A stretch of 5,431 nt of DNA from Caldifarciminota bacterium 4484_100 (GCA_002049785.1 MUKB01000101.1:1-5431), one strand, 5' to 3'; shown: positions 1 through 5,431, numbered from the stretch's first letter. Made by a program: numbers and translations. Notes: generated by a model from the letters alone, not told the origin.

Positions 1-101
1 ATTCTTATTTAGGGATTTGAGAGGCAACCACCAGTACCACCGCCGCACCAGATTGAAGTGATTATATTCATATAAGAGAAATTGTCAAGGGGCCGAAAAG
101 C
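1..101. other. Left-edge non-coding flank
   Basis: No gene is supported here. On the plus strand one frame is open from the left edge to a TGA at 59-61 and could be the tail of an upstream gene, but 19 codons of low-complexity His/Arg-rich sequence are not evidence. On the minus strand a strong promoter (61-88) points left, so roughly positions 1-54 are probably the 5' leader, or the very start, of a divergent gene beyond the edge. A GTG-initiated minus-strand frame from within this leader stays open to the edge, but it has no ribosome binding site and is Trp-rich, so I do not call it. Confidence 0.4.
61..88 (-). promoter_or_regulatory. Consensus sigma70 promoter firing leftward
   Basis: Read on the minus strand, a perfect TTGACA (-35, plus coordinates 83-88) is followed after 16 bp by a perfect TATAAT (-10, 61-66). 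The predicted start is an A near 53-54, so the transcript would leave the window to the left. This is the best promoter match in the window, and the 16-bp spacer is one base short of optimal. Its -35 box lies only 13 bp from the left end of the putative inserted element at 102, so the insertion replaced or displaced whatever lay upstream of the promoter. The gene it drives is not visible. Confidence 0.6.
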
Positions 102-120
102 TGACTCCTCTCCACTTTTT
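102..120 (+). repeat. Left terminal inverted repeat
   Basis: The 19-mer TGACTCCTCTCCACTTTTT is matched exactly, in reverse complement, by 404-422. Identity stops at position 121 on the inner side. On the outer side it stops at 101, apart from a one-base-gapped GC. Confidence 0.85.
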
Positions 121-172
121 GTTTTGATTTTTTAAGATGTTGTGTTGAGTTTATTCCATGCCTTCCTCGCAG

Positions 173-187
173 ACCGAGACTGTCGGT
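173..187. repeat. Short hairpin ACCGA/TCGGT
   Basis: A 5-bp perfect stem (173-177 with 183-187) encloses the loop GACTG. It is too short for a terminator and has no following T-run. It is the first of three consecutive hairpins in the GC-richer core of the putative element, and on its own could be chance. Confidence 0.35.
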
Positions 188-205
188 GGGCTGAATAGAG
201 TTTTC

Positions 206-275
206 CTTCCAGCTAAGGGGCGTCTCGCCCCGATGGATTTGGTTCCGCAGGGCGAGGACGCCCTGCGGGCTGAAG
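206..275. repeat. Inverted pair of related GC-rich hairpins (REP/REPIN-like)
   Basis: Hairpin 1 (217-231) has a 6-bp stem GGGGCG/CGCCCC around the loop TCT. Hairpin 2 (245-268) has a perfect 10-bp stem CCGCAGGGCG/CGCCCTGCGG around the loop AGGA. Reverse-complementing hairpin 2 shows it is a copy of hairpin 1: both contain GGGCGTC(C)TCGCCC, and both are preceded by CTTC(C)AGC 4-5 bases upstream (206-213, and the complement of 269-275). The pair is therefore two homologous units in inverted orientation 13 bp apart, the architecture of REP doublets. The typical GTAG/GGAG tetranucleotide of RAYT-mobilised REPs is not seen. The nearest T-run (284-288) is too far from hairpin 2 for a classical terminator. 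Confidence 0.55.
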
Positions 276-307
276 ATATCTGGTTTTTCTGGTTTTTGTG
301 ATTTTTC

Positions 308-339
308 AATGACTTAATGACTTAATAACTCAATGACTA
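308..339. repeat. Tandem octamer repeat, four copies of AATGACTT
   Basis: Four adjacent 8-base units: AATGACTT, AATGACTT, AATAACTC, AATGACTA. The first two are identical and the others differ by one or two bases. The 8-base period does not preserve a reading frame, so it is not a coding repeat. It lies inside the putative mobile element, between the GC hairpins and the right end. It could be a variable-number microsatellite or a set of protein-binding sites. Confidence 0.7.
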
Positions 340-403
340 ACGAATTTCCCAGCATCTCTAAATAACCAGAATACTAATATAGTTAATTCTACAGGGCTTT
401 TGA

Positions 404-422
404 AAAAAGTGGAGAGGAGTCA
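404..422 (-). repeat. Right terminal inverted repeat
   Basis: AAAAAGTGGAGAGGAGTCA is the exact reverse complement of 102-120. It contains the purine-rich run GGAGAGGAG (411-419), which could act as a Shine-Dalgarno for an ATG at 428, so the end of the element may influence translation or transcription of what follows. Confidence 0.85.
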
Positions 423-536
423 AGCCGATGTGTGGAGTTATGAACCGCATTGCCCATTGCACTATTTCGGTCTGGCTGCGAGGAGAATAATTTCAGTGGT
501 TAAATCTAAAGGCTCTATTCTGGATATAATTAACCG
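423..536 (+). other. Spacer upstream of the exporter operon
   Basis: This 114-bp leader region has no assigned gene. A 20-codon frame (ATG 428, stop TAA 488-490) follows a purine-rich run at a spacing of 8 bases and could be a leader peptide, but it is short enough to be chance. GGTTAA (498-503) and TTAACC (530-535) form a 6-bp dyad across 26 bases just before the exporter start, and a TATAAT lies at 525-530. No intrinsic terminator is visible between the putative leader frame and the exporter. Confidence 0.4.
525..530 (+). promoter_or_regulatory. Candidate -10 box for the ABC exporter operon
   Basis: A perfect TATAAT ends 6 bases before the ATG at 537. The -35 side is poor: TTAAAT at 500-505 matches 3 of 6 bases at a 19-bp spacing. 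Usual -10 to start spacing puts transcription initiation at about 536-538, on or next to the ATG. If the box is used, the mRNA would be leaderless, which agrees with the lack of any Shine-Dalgarno close before this ATG. A promoter further upstream, giving a leadered transcript, cannot be excluded. Confidence 0.4.
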
Positions 537-2276
537 ATGCGCGAATTGTTGAAGCTGAAAAGATATGTCCTGCGCTATAAATTCCATTATCTTCTGGGAA
601 TTATTGCTTTAATCATTATTGACTTATTACAGTTATTAATCCCCAGGGTCTTAAAGGGTGCTATTGACCGGCTGGCAACCGGTGCGATTGGCATTCAGGG
701 GCTTGGATACTATTTTCTGCTTATTATGTTGATTGCAACGGGTATTGCAATTGGTAGATTCTTCTGGCGCTATCTGTTGATCGGTTCTTCACGCCGGATT
801 GAACGGAGGCTGAGATCTGATTTCTACGCCCATCTTCTGACTCTGGATTTCAGTTACTTTGACACCCATAAGACAGGGGACCTGATGGCCCATGCGGTTA
901 ATGACATAAATGCGGTGCGTATGGCCCTTGGCTTTGGATTCATCATTCTCATTGATGTCTTTATCCTTGGTGTGGCATCTCTGATTATGATGTTCAACAT
1001 CAGCCCCAAACTTACCCTCTATGCCCTCATCCCATTTCCTCTGATTGCCTTAGTCTCGACCCGATTTGGTCGATTGATTCATTACCTCTTTGAAAGGGTT
1101 CAGGCCGCATTCTCCCTTCTGACCGAGCGGGTGAGGGAGAACCTGTCCGGAATTCGGGTTGTGAAGTTGTTTGTGCAGGAAGAGAATGAGATTATTAAAT
1201 TTGAAAATCTCAGTGAGGAATATGTGACGAGGAACAAACATCTGATTCGTATCTGGAGTCTATTTTTCCCATTGATCATCTTTCTGGGGATGATTGGACA
1301 GATAATCGTGCTCTGGCTTGGTGGTCGGTATGTAATATTTGGGGATATTTCGATCGGTTCCTTTGTTGCATTTATCGCCTATCTCCAGATTCTGGTCTGG
1401 CCGATGATGGCGATCGGTTGGACAATAAATCTATTTCAACGTGGCTCTGCATCCCAGCGCAGATTGAACCGTATCTTCAGCGAGAAACCCAAGATATTAG
1501 AGGGTAAGATCGGGGATGTAGAGTTTCAGGGAGAAATTGAGTTCAAGGGTGTGACATTTGTTTATCAAAATAAAGAGATTCCAGCATTGAATAATATCAG
1601 TCTTCATATCAACCCCAAGGAGTTTATTGGTATTACCGGTCCGGTTGCCAGTGGTAAGACGAGTCTGGTGAATCTTCTGTTGAGACTCTATGAACCCCAA
1701 CAGGGAAAGATTGTAATTGATGGCTATGATATTAAAGACTTGAGGCTCGAAGTTCTGCGGAGAAGTATTGCTTATGTTCCACAGGATACATTTCTATTTT
1801 CCGATACGCTCAGAAATAATATTGCTTTCGGAAATGAAGAGGCGAGCGAAGATGATATCATCAGGGTGGCGAAGATTGCCCATATCTATGATGAGATTGT
1901 TGAATTTCCCAAGGGTTTTGATACCGTAGTTGGTGAGCGCGGGGTAACCCTGAGTGGGGGGCAGAAACAGCGTATCGCCCTTGCCCGGGCGCTACTTTTG
2001 AACCGTCCAATATTGATACTTGATGATGCAGTATCTTCAGTGGATGCGGAGACCGAGTTGGCGATTCTCAAAGCGATAAAGAATGAATTGAAAAAACGGA
2101 CCGCAATCATTATTTCTCACCGGGTCTTCGCCCTACAGGATGCACAGCGTATCATTGTCCTTGATAAAGGGGAGATTCGCGAGCAGGGGACCCATTCCGA
2201 ATTGATTAAACTCGGTGGTCTATATAGTGGGATTTTCAAACGCCAGCAGATTGAGATGAGGTTGGGACGGATATGA
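537..2276 (+). CDS. ABC exporter half-transporter, degenerate Walker B subunit (YheI/BmrC type)
   Basis: This is one half of a heterodimeric type IV ABC exporter in the inner membrane, using ATP to export hydrophobic drugs, lipids or similar molecules; the substrate is not readable. The transmembrane domain (about 1-310) shows six helices near 17-37, 54-76, 132-153, 156-174, 243-264 and 270-295, with the coupling segment FDTHKTGDL near 108-116. The nucleotide-binding domain (about 330-570) has A-loop Tyr343, Walker A 368-375 (GPVASGKT), Q-loop Gln416, X-loop GERG 466-469, a canonical LSGGQ signature 472-476, Walker B ILILD ending at Asp496, and H-loop His528. The catalytic Glu after Walker B is Asp497, as in TM287, BmrC and LmrC, so its own ATP site should hydrolyse poorly. 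Length 579 aa is normal for the family. A TAA at 531-533 makes this the first possible ATG. It has no clear Shine-Dalgarno. The stop overlaps the next gene in ATGA, indicating translational coupling. Confidence 0.95.
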   Translation: MRELLKLKRYVLRYKFHYLLGIIALIIIDLLQLLIPRVLKGAIDRLATGAIGIQGLGYYFLLIMLIATGIAIGRFFWRYLLIGSSRRIERRLRSDFYAHLLTLDFSYFDTHKTGDLMAHAVNDINAVRMALGFGFIILIDVFILGVASLIMMFNISPKLTLYALIPFPLIALVSTRFGRLIHYLFERVQAAFSLLTERVRENLSGIRVVKLFVQEENEIIKFENLSEEYVTRNKHLIRIWSLFFPLIIFLGMIGQIIVLWLGGRYVIFGDISIGSFVAFIAYLQILVWPMMAIGWTINLFQRGSASQRRLNRIFSEKPKILEGKIGDVEFQGEIEFKGVTFVYQNKEIPALNNISLHINPKEFIGITGPVASGKTSLVNLLLRLYEPQQGKIVIDGYDIKDLRLEVLRRSIAYVPQDTFLFSDTLRNNIAFGNEEASEDDIIRVAKIAHIYDEIVEFPKGFDTVVGERGVTLSGGQKQRIALARALLLNRPILILDDAVSSVDAETELAILKAIKNELKKRTAIIISHRVFALQDAQRIIVLDKGEIREQGTHSELIKLGGLYSGIFKRQQIEMRLGRI

Positions 2277-4348
2277 TTGGACGACATCGTTTTGAAGAGG
2301 GTGAGATCGGTAAGGTATTTGACCTGAAGATTGTTGCCCGGTTGTTCACATTTATTCGACCCTATCTGAAATATCTTATCGGTGCGACACTGTTTTTAAT
2401 TATTGCCGCTGGTGTTGATATCTTATACCCTTATATTACAAAGATTGCGATTGATGACTATATTATTAAGAGTGGTAGAAAGATTGTTGGGGTGGAGGAG
2501 TTGGAAGGACTTTTCCCAATTGGTAAGAATACATATTTTGCCGATCAGAGGACTATGAAAAAGATTGATATTAGCAAACTCCGGAGATGGGAGAAGGAGG
2601 GTAATCTTTCAAAGGAAAGATATTACTATACTACATTAGATAAATTAAATAACAGAGGTAAAGCAATCATCTCCGCGCATCCAGAATTATTTGAACGGCA
2701 CGATAGTCTTATAATTATTCCATATTCCAGTTTTAAAAAATTAAAGAAACCGGAGATTGCGGTTTTGAGAGAGAAGGATATCTTTGGTGTTGTGCGGATT
2801 GTGGTCATATTTTTTATTGTTCTATTCATCGGCGGGCTGGCAAACTATACCCAGATTTATCTTTCTCAGTTTGCAGGCCAACTCTTTATGCATTCCTTGA
2901 GGATGAAGATTTTCAAGAAACTCCAGCGACTGGACCTTAAGTTCTTTGACCGTAATCCTGTAGGTAGATTGGTAACCAGGGCGACAAATGATGTTGAGGC
3001 GGTCAATGAAGCATTCACCCAGGTTTTTGCACGGTTGTTAAAAGACTTTCTTCTGTTTATTGGTATTGTAGTCATAATGCTTACGATGAATCTCAGGCTT
3101 GCCCTTATTTCGTTTGCGGTGATTCCACCTCTGGTTTTTATGACCGTATACTTCCGGATAAAGGCGCGGGAGATTTACCGGAAGGTGAGGATAAAACTGG
3201 CAAGGTTGAACGCTACATTGCAGGAGAACCTTTCCGGAATCAGGGTTATAAAGATATTCAATAAGGAGAAGGATAATCTGAAAAAGTTCGATGTAATAAA
3301 TGAAGAGTATCTGAAGATAAATCTTCGTCAGGTTCTGCTTATGTCCTTTTTCCGACCTTCTATTGAAATCATCAGCTCCTTAGGGATCGGGTTGGTGCTC
3401 TATTACGGGGGTGGCGCAGTACTTGGTGCTCAGGTATCCTTAGGTGTTTTAGTTGCTTTTCTCTCTTATGTGGAGATGTTCTTCCGGCCGATAAGACAGC
3501 TGACTGAATCATATACACTATTACAGTCGGCAATGGCTTCAAGCGAGAGAATTTTTCTTTTACTTGATCAAGAGGCGAAGATTGAATCACAAGAAGGAGG
3601 TATTGAGCTGAAAGATGTAAGGGGTGAGATTGAATTTCGCAATGTCTGGTTCCGATATGAAAAGGATTGGGTTTTGAAGGATGTTTCATTTAAGGTTGCA
3701 CCCGGAGAAAAGGTAGCAATTGTCGGCCCCACCGGTGCGGGCAAGACTTCGATAATAAATCTTATTTCGAGGCTCTATGAGAATGAGAAAGGAAGTATTT
3801 TGATTGATGGGATAGATATCCGTCAGATAAAGTTATCATCACTTCGTTCTCAGCTCGGGATTGTGCCCCAGGATGTGTTTCTTTTTTCTGGGGATATAAA
3901 GTCGAATATCCGTTTGGGATTGAGGCTTGAGGATAAAAGGGTGAAGGAGATTGCTTCGTATATTAATGCCGACCGATTCATCGATAGATTTCCCAATAAA
4001 TATGACGAGAATGTTGCTGAGAGGGGTGTAACATTTTCCAGTGGTGAACGTCAGCTCCTCTCCTTTGCCCGGGCCCTTGCCTTTGAACCCAGAATCCTGA
4101 TTTTGGACGAGGCCACCGCGAGTATCGATACCGAGACCGAAAGGCTTATTCAGGATGGTCTGCAGAAATTACTCTTGGGAAGGACCGCAATCATCATTGC
4201 CCACCGGTTGAGCACAATAAAAGAAGCGGACCGCATATATGTCATTCACCAGGGTGAGATTAAAGAAACCGGAACCCATGAAGAGCTGATTAAGGCAGGG
4301 GGGATCTATTATGCGCTGTACCAACTACAGTCACTAAGCAATGGGTAG
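2273..4348 (+). CDS. ABC exporter half-transporter, degenerate signature subunit with TM1-TM2 insertion (YheH/BmrD type)
   Basis: Partner of the preceding half-transporter. TM1 is near 33-58. An insertion of about 105 mostly polar, Lys/Tyr-rich residues (about 62-168) follows, and TM2 comes only near 171-195. TM3-TM6 fall near 256-273, 275-293, 355-378 and 384-408. The coupling segment FFDRNPVGRL is near 224-233. The nucleotide-binding domain has A-loop Tyr462, Walker A 485-492 (GPTGAGKT), Q-loop Gln533, Walker B ILILD ending at Asp612 with catalytic Glu613 intact, and H-loop His644. The signature is degenerate, FSSGE at 588-592 in place of LSGGQ. Combined with its neighbour, the competent ATP site pairs this Walker A/B with the partner's LSGGQ. 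The insertion makes it 691 aa, against about 580-600 for simple half-transporters, and resembles the extracellular domain of BmrD. The ATG lies in the ATGA overlap, with GAGG at 2258-2261 upstream. The substrate is unknown. Confidence 0.95.
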   Translation: MIGRHRFEEGEIGKVFDLKIVARLFTFIRPYLKYLIGATLFLIIAAGVDILYPYITKIAIDDYIIKSGRKIVGVEELEGLFPIGKNTYFADQRTMKKIDISKLRRWEKEGNLSKERYYYTTLDKLNNRGKAIISAHPELFERHDSLIIIPYSSFKKLKKPEIAVLREKDIFGVVRIVVIFFIVLFIGGLANYTQIYLSQFAGQLFMHSLRMKIFKKLQRLDLKFFDRNPVGRLVTRATNDVEAVNEAFTQVFARLLKDFLLFIGIVVIMLTMNLRLALISFAVIPPLVFMTVYFRIKAREIYRKVRIKLARLNATLQENLSGIRVIKIFNKEKDNLKKFDVINEEYLKINLRQVLLMSFFRPSIEIISSLGIGLVLYYGGGAVLGAQVSLGVLVAFLSYVEMFFRPIRQLTESYTLLQSAMASSERIFLLLDQEAKIESQEGGIELKDVRGEIEFRNVWFRYEKDWVLKDVSFKVAPGEKVAIVGPTGAGKTSIINLISRLYENEKGSILIDGIDIRQIKLSSLRSQLGIVPQDVFLFSGDIKSNIRLGLRLEDKRVKEIASYINADRFIDRFPNKYDENVAERGVTFSSGERQLLSFARALAFEPRILILDEATASIDTETERLIQDGLQKLLLGRTAIIIAHRLSTIKEADRIYVIHQGEIKETGTHEELIKAGGIYYALYQLQSLSNG

Positions 4349-4360
4349 TTCTACCTATAC

Positions 4361-4387
4361 AGAATTGGGTATTGAAGACAATTTTTT
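4361..4387 (+). terminator. Weak possible terminator after the exporter operon
   Basis: AGAATTG (4361-4367) can pair with CAATTTT (4379-4385) through seven pairs including one G-U, with an 11-base loop, running into a T-rich stretch to 4387. The stem is almost entirely A-T and the loop is large, so termination would be inefficient at best. It overlaps the promoter-like sequence for the next gene, and read-through into the regulator is likely. Confidence 0.2.
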
Positions 4388-4409
4388 ATTGCGTTATTTT
4401 TGTTATCAT
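4372..4409 (+). promoter_or_regulatory. Candidate promoter for the response regulator
   Basis: Two overlapping sigma70-like readings exist. TTGAAG (4372-4377) lies 17 bp from TATTTT (4395-4400). Alternatively an extended -10, TG-T-TATCAT (4401-4409), matches 5 of 6 core bases plus the TG element. The second would start transcription near 4416 and give a leader of about 29 bases that includes the strong Shine-Dalgarno. With a 96-bp gap after the exporter, against a 4-base overlap inside it, a separate promoter is reasonable but unproven. Confidence 0.35.
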
Positions 4410-4431
4410 TTCACCAGACTGGGTTTTTATG

Positions 4432-4439
4432 AAGGAGGT
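4432..4439 (+). promoter_or_regulatory. Ideal Shine-Dalgarno deciding a GTG start
   Basis: AAGGAGGT is a full complement of the 16S anti-Shine-Dalgarno core. It sits 5 bases before GTG 4445. It supports that codon over the overlapping GTG at 4443, whose frame stops after four codons. It also shows that the organism uses Shine-Dalgarno initiation, unlike what is seen at the exporter start. Confidence 0.85.
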
Positions 4440-4444
4440 TCAGT

Positions 4445-5092
4445 GTGTTCACTTTGATTATTGCTGATGACCATGCAATTATCCGGGATGGACTCAGGCG
4501 GATTATTGAGGAGGTTCCTGGATATAAGGTGGTCGGTGAAGCCAGTGATGGTCTGCAGACCGTAAGGATGGTGCGCAAATTGAACCCTGATCTCTTAATC
4601 CTTGATATATCAATGCCCAACCTGAGGGGGATTGAGGCGATTACCAAGATCAGAAAGTTTAATAAACAGGTGAAAATTTTGATTCTCACAATGCACAAGA
4701 GTGAGGACTATGCATACGAATGTTTAAAAGCAGGTGCCCAGGGATATATTCTGAAAGAAGATGCTGATGATGAGTTAATCACCGCGATTCAGACTCTGCG
4801 CAAGGGTCAGATCTATCTCTCTTCTTCACTCAGTGATAATGTAATTCGTGAGTTGTTGAGGAGGCGCAAGACCCAGGATCGCTCGAAGTTTGAACTACTT
4901 ACTACCCGGGAAAGGGAGGTTCTAAAGATGATTGCAGAAGGGAATTCTAATAAGAAGATTGCAGAGAAACTCGGAATTAGTATCCGGACGGTGGAACACC
5001 ACCGTTTGAGGATATCAAAGAAACTCGGTTTCAATAATATAACCGAGTTAGTGAAGTTTGCGATAAGGGTAGGACTCATTGACCTCGACTGA
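4445..5092 (+). CDS. NarL/FixJ-family response regulator
   Basis: A 215-aa transcriptional regulator of a two-component system, a typical length for the family. The receiver domain (about 2-120) has the acidic pair Asp8/Asp9, phospho-acceptor Asp54 in LILDISMP, Thr82, and Tyr101/Lys104 in GYILK, so all residues for phosphorylation are present. A charged linker (about 135-150, RRRKTQDR) leads to a LuxR/GerE-type helix-turn-helix (about 150-212). This carries the LTTREREVL entry motif and the recognition-helix region SIRTVEHHRLRISKKLG. It should bind DNA as a dimer when phosphorylated by a sensor kinase. The protein encoded 10 bases downstream has a PAS domain and is the obvious partner candidate. 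The start is GTG with an ideal Shine-Dalgarno. The targets are unknown; the adjacent exporter is a possible one by position only. Confidence 0.95.
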   Translation: MFTLIIADDHAIIRDGLRRIIEEVPGYKVVGEASDGLQTVRMVRKLNPDLLILDISMPNLRGIEAITKIRKFNKQVKILILTMHKSEDYAYECLKAGAQGYILKEDADDELITAIQTLRKGQIYLSSSLSDNVIRELLRRRKTQDRSKFELLTTREREVLKMIAEGNSNKKIAEKLGISIRTVEHHRLRISKKLGFNNITELVKFAIRVGLIDLD

Positions 5093-5102
5093 TTTTTCTG
5101 AA

Positions 5103-5431
5103 ATGGGTAGTTGTTCAGATAATCACATAGATGGTTATCTTAAAATTCTAATGGAACTTCCGGATATCGTCTATCGGATTGACCCAGACGGTTATTTTCG
5201 ATTTTTGAATGAATCGATTTCGGTCCTGGGATATAAACCAGAAGAACTCATTGGTAAACACTTTAGTACGATTGTCCATCCCGATGATGTTAAATCATTT
5301 AGCCGGATATATGTGCTACCCAAATATCGGGGTAGGGTTACCGGACCAGCAGGGGCACCAAAACTCTTTGATGAGAGAAGAACCGGTGCGCGTAAGACAA
5401 GGGACCTTATAATCAGATTGCTACCGAAGAA
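5103..5431 (+). CDS. PAS-domain sensor protein, probable histidine kinase, 3' end beyond window
   Basis: The frame is open to the right edge (109 codons and two bases). Residues about 18-70 form the first half of a PAS fold: PDIVYRIDPDGYFRFLN, then the conserved LGYKPEELIGK and the HPDDV motif. The following KLFDERRTGARKTRDL segment (88-102) recurs in PAS domains of bacterial sensor kinases. No signal peptide or membrane helix precedes the PAS, so this part should be cytosolic. A histidine kinase is inferred from the adjacent response regulator; a diguanylate cyclase or other PAS protein is possible because the catalytic part is missing. The ATG at 5103 lacks a Shine-Dalgarno. An in-frame TTG at 5079, after AAGGGTAGGA (5065-5074), would add eight residues and overlap the regulator by 14 bases. 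The PAS starts after either choice. Confidence 0.85.
   Translation, partial: MGSCSDNHIDGYLKILMELPDIVYRIDPDGYFRFLNESISVLGYKPEELIGKHFSTIVHPDDVKSFSRIYVLPKYRGRVTGPAGAPKLFDERRTGARKTRDLIIRLLPK

Larger units (their letters stand above)
102..422. mobile_element. Putative MITE-like element with 19-bp terminal inverted repeats
   Basis: The 321-bp block starts TGACTCC and ends GGAGTCA. Its outer 19 bases are exact reverse complements (102-120 and 404-422). The triplet AGC sits immediately outside both ends (99-101 and 423-425), which could be a 3-bp target-site duplication. No long open frame lies inside, so it would have to be moved by a transposase elsewhere. The interior holds a small hairpin (ACCGA/TCGGT, 173-187), a GC-rich inverted hairpin pair (206-275) and an octamer repeat (308-339), on a T-rich background unlike the neighbouring genes. 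Size, perfect ends and lack of coding capacity fit a miniature inverted-repeat element. I recognise no specific family, and a 3-bp duplication can occur by chance. Confidence 0.5.

Noticed and set aside
9..71. Minus-strand 20-codon frame with a Gly-rich Cys-containing end (CGGGTGGC), resembling a modified-peptide precursor
   Set aside because: The strong leftward promoter's -10 box lies inside this frame, so the transcript would lack its start codon. There is no ribosome binding site, and the Gly run simply reflects a GGT-rich stretch.
245..289. 10-bp GC hairpin followed by TTTTTCT as an intrinsic terminator
   Set aside because: About 15 bases separate the stem from the T-run, and no gene is seen ending just upstream. 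The relationship with the neighbouring hairpin explains it better.
3372..3689. 105-codon minus-strand frame opposite the second ABC subunit
   Set aside because: It is a shadow of a strongly conserved coding region; its translation is low-complexity and resembles no family.
4341..4358. ATGGGTA/TACCTAT hairpin at the stop of the second ABC gene
   Set aside because: The 7-pair stem with a wobble is not followed by a T-run (the next is 24 bases away), so it is not a convincing terminator. The shared ATGGGTAGTT at 5103 looks coincidental.
5209..5412. 67-codon plus-strand frame starting at an ATG inside the PAS gene
   Set aside because: It overlaps the PAS frame (5103 onward) in another phase, has no recognisable domain and no ribosome binding site; the PAS frame gives clear conserved motifs.

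Overview
The window looks bacterial. It has Shine-Dalgarno-type translation signals, tightly packed same-strand genes with a 4-nt ATGA overlap, sigma70-like promoter words and two-component proteins. Base composition is moderate. An uncultivated anaerobe or candidate-phylum type lineage is plausible from the style of the proteins and the short tandem repeats in the spacer. Nothing in the sequence fixes the taxon, so I leave it open.

Layout. Positions 1-536 hold no convincing gene but are highly structured. A near-perfect sigma70 promoter points left, out of the window (61-88, minus strand). It is followed by a 321-bp block (102-422) bounded by perfect 19-bp inverted repeats with an AGC triplet on both outer sides. 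The block looks like a small non-autonomous mobile element (MITE-like). It contains an inverted pair of related GC-rich hairpins (REP/REPIN-like, 206-275) and four tandem copies of an AATGACTT octamer (308-339). A 114-bp spacer with a TATAAT box leads to the first gene.

Positions 537-4348 encode two overlapping ABC exporter half-transporters of 579 and 691 aa. Their nucleotide-binding domains are complementary. The first has a normal LSGGQ signature but Asp in place of the catalytic Glu. The second has the catalytic Glu but a degenerate signature (FSSGE). This is the hallmark of heterodimeric exporters with one degenerate ATP site, such as BmrC/BmrD (YheI/YheH), LmrC/LmrD and TM287/TM288. The second subunit also carries an insertion of about 105 residues between TM1 and TM2, like the extracellular domain of BmrD.

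After a 96-bp spacer with its own promoter-like sequence and an ideal Shine-Dalgarno, 4445-5092 encodes a NarL/FixJ-family response regulator. Ten bases later an open frame begins a PAS-domain protein (5103 to the right edge), probably the cognate sensor kinase. The likely reading is a two-component system placed directly downstream of a multidrug or lipid-type exporter. Whether the regulator controls the exporter cannot be told from the window.
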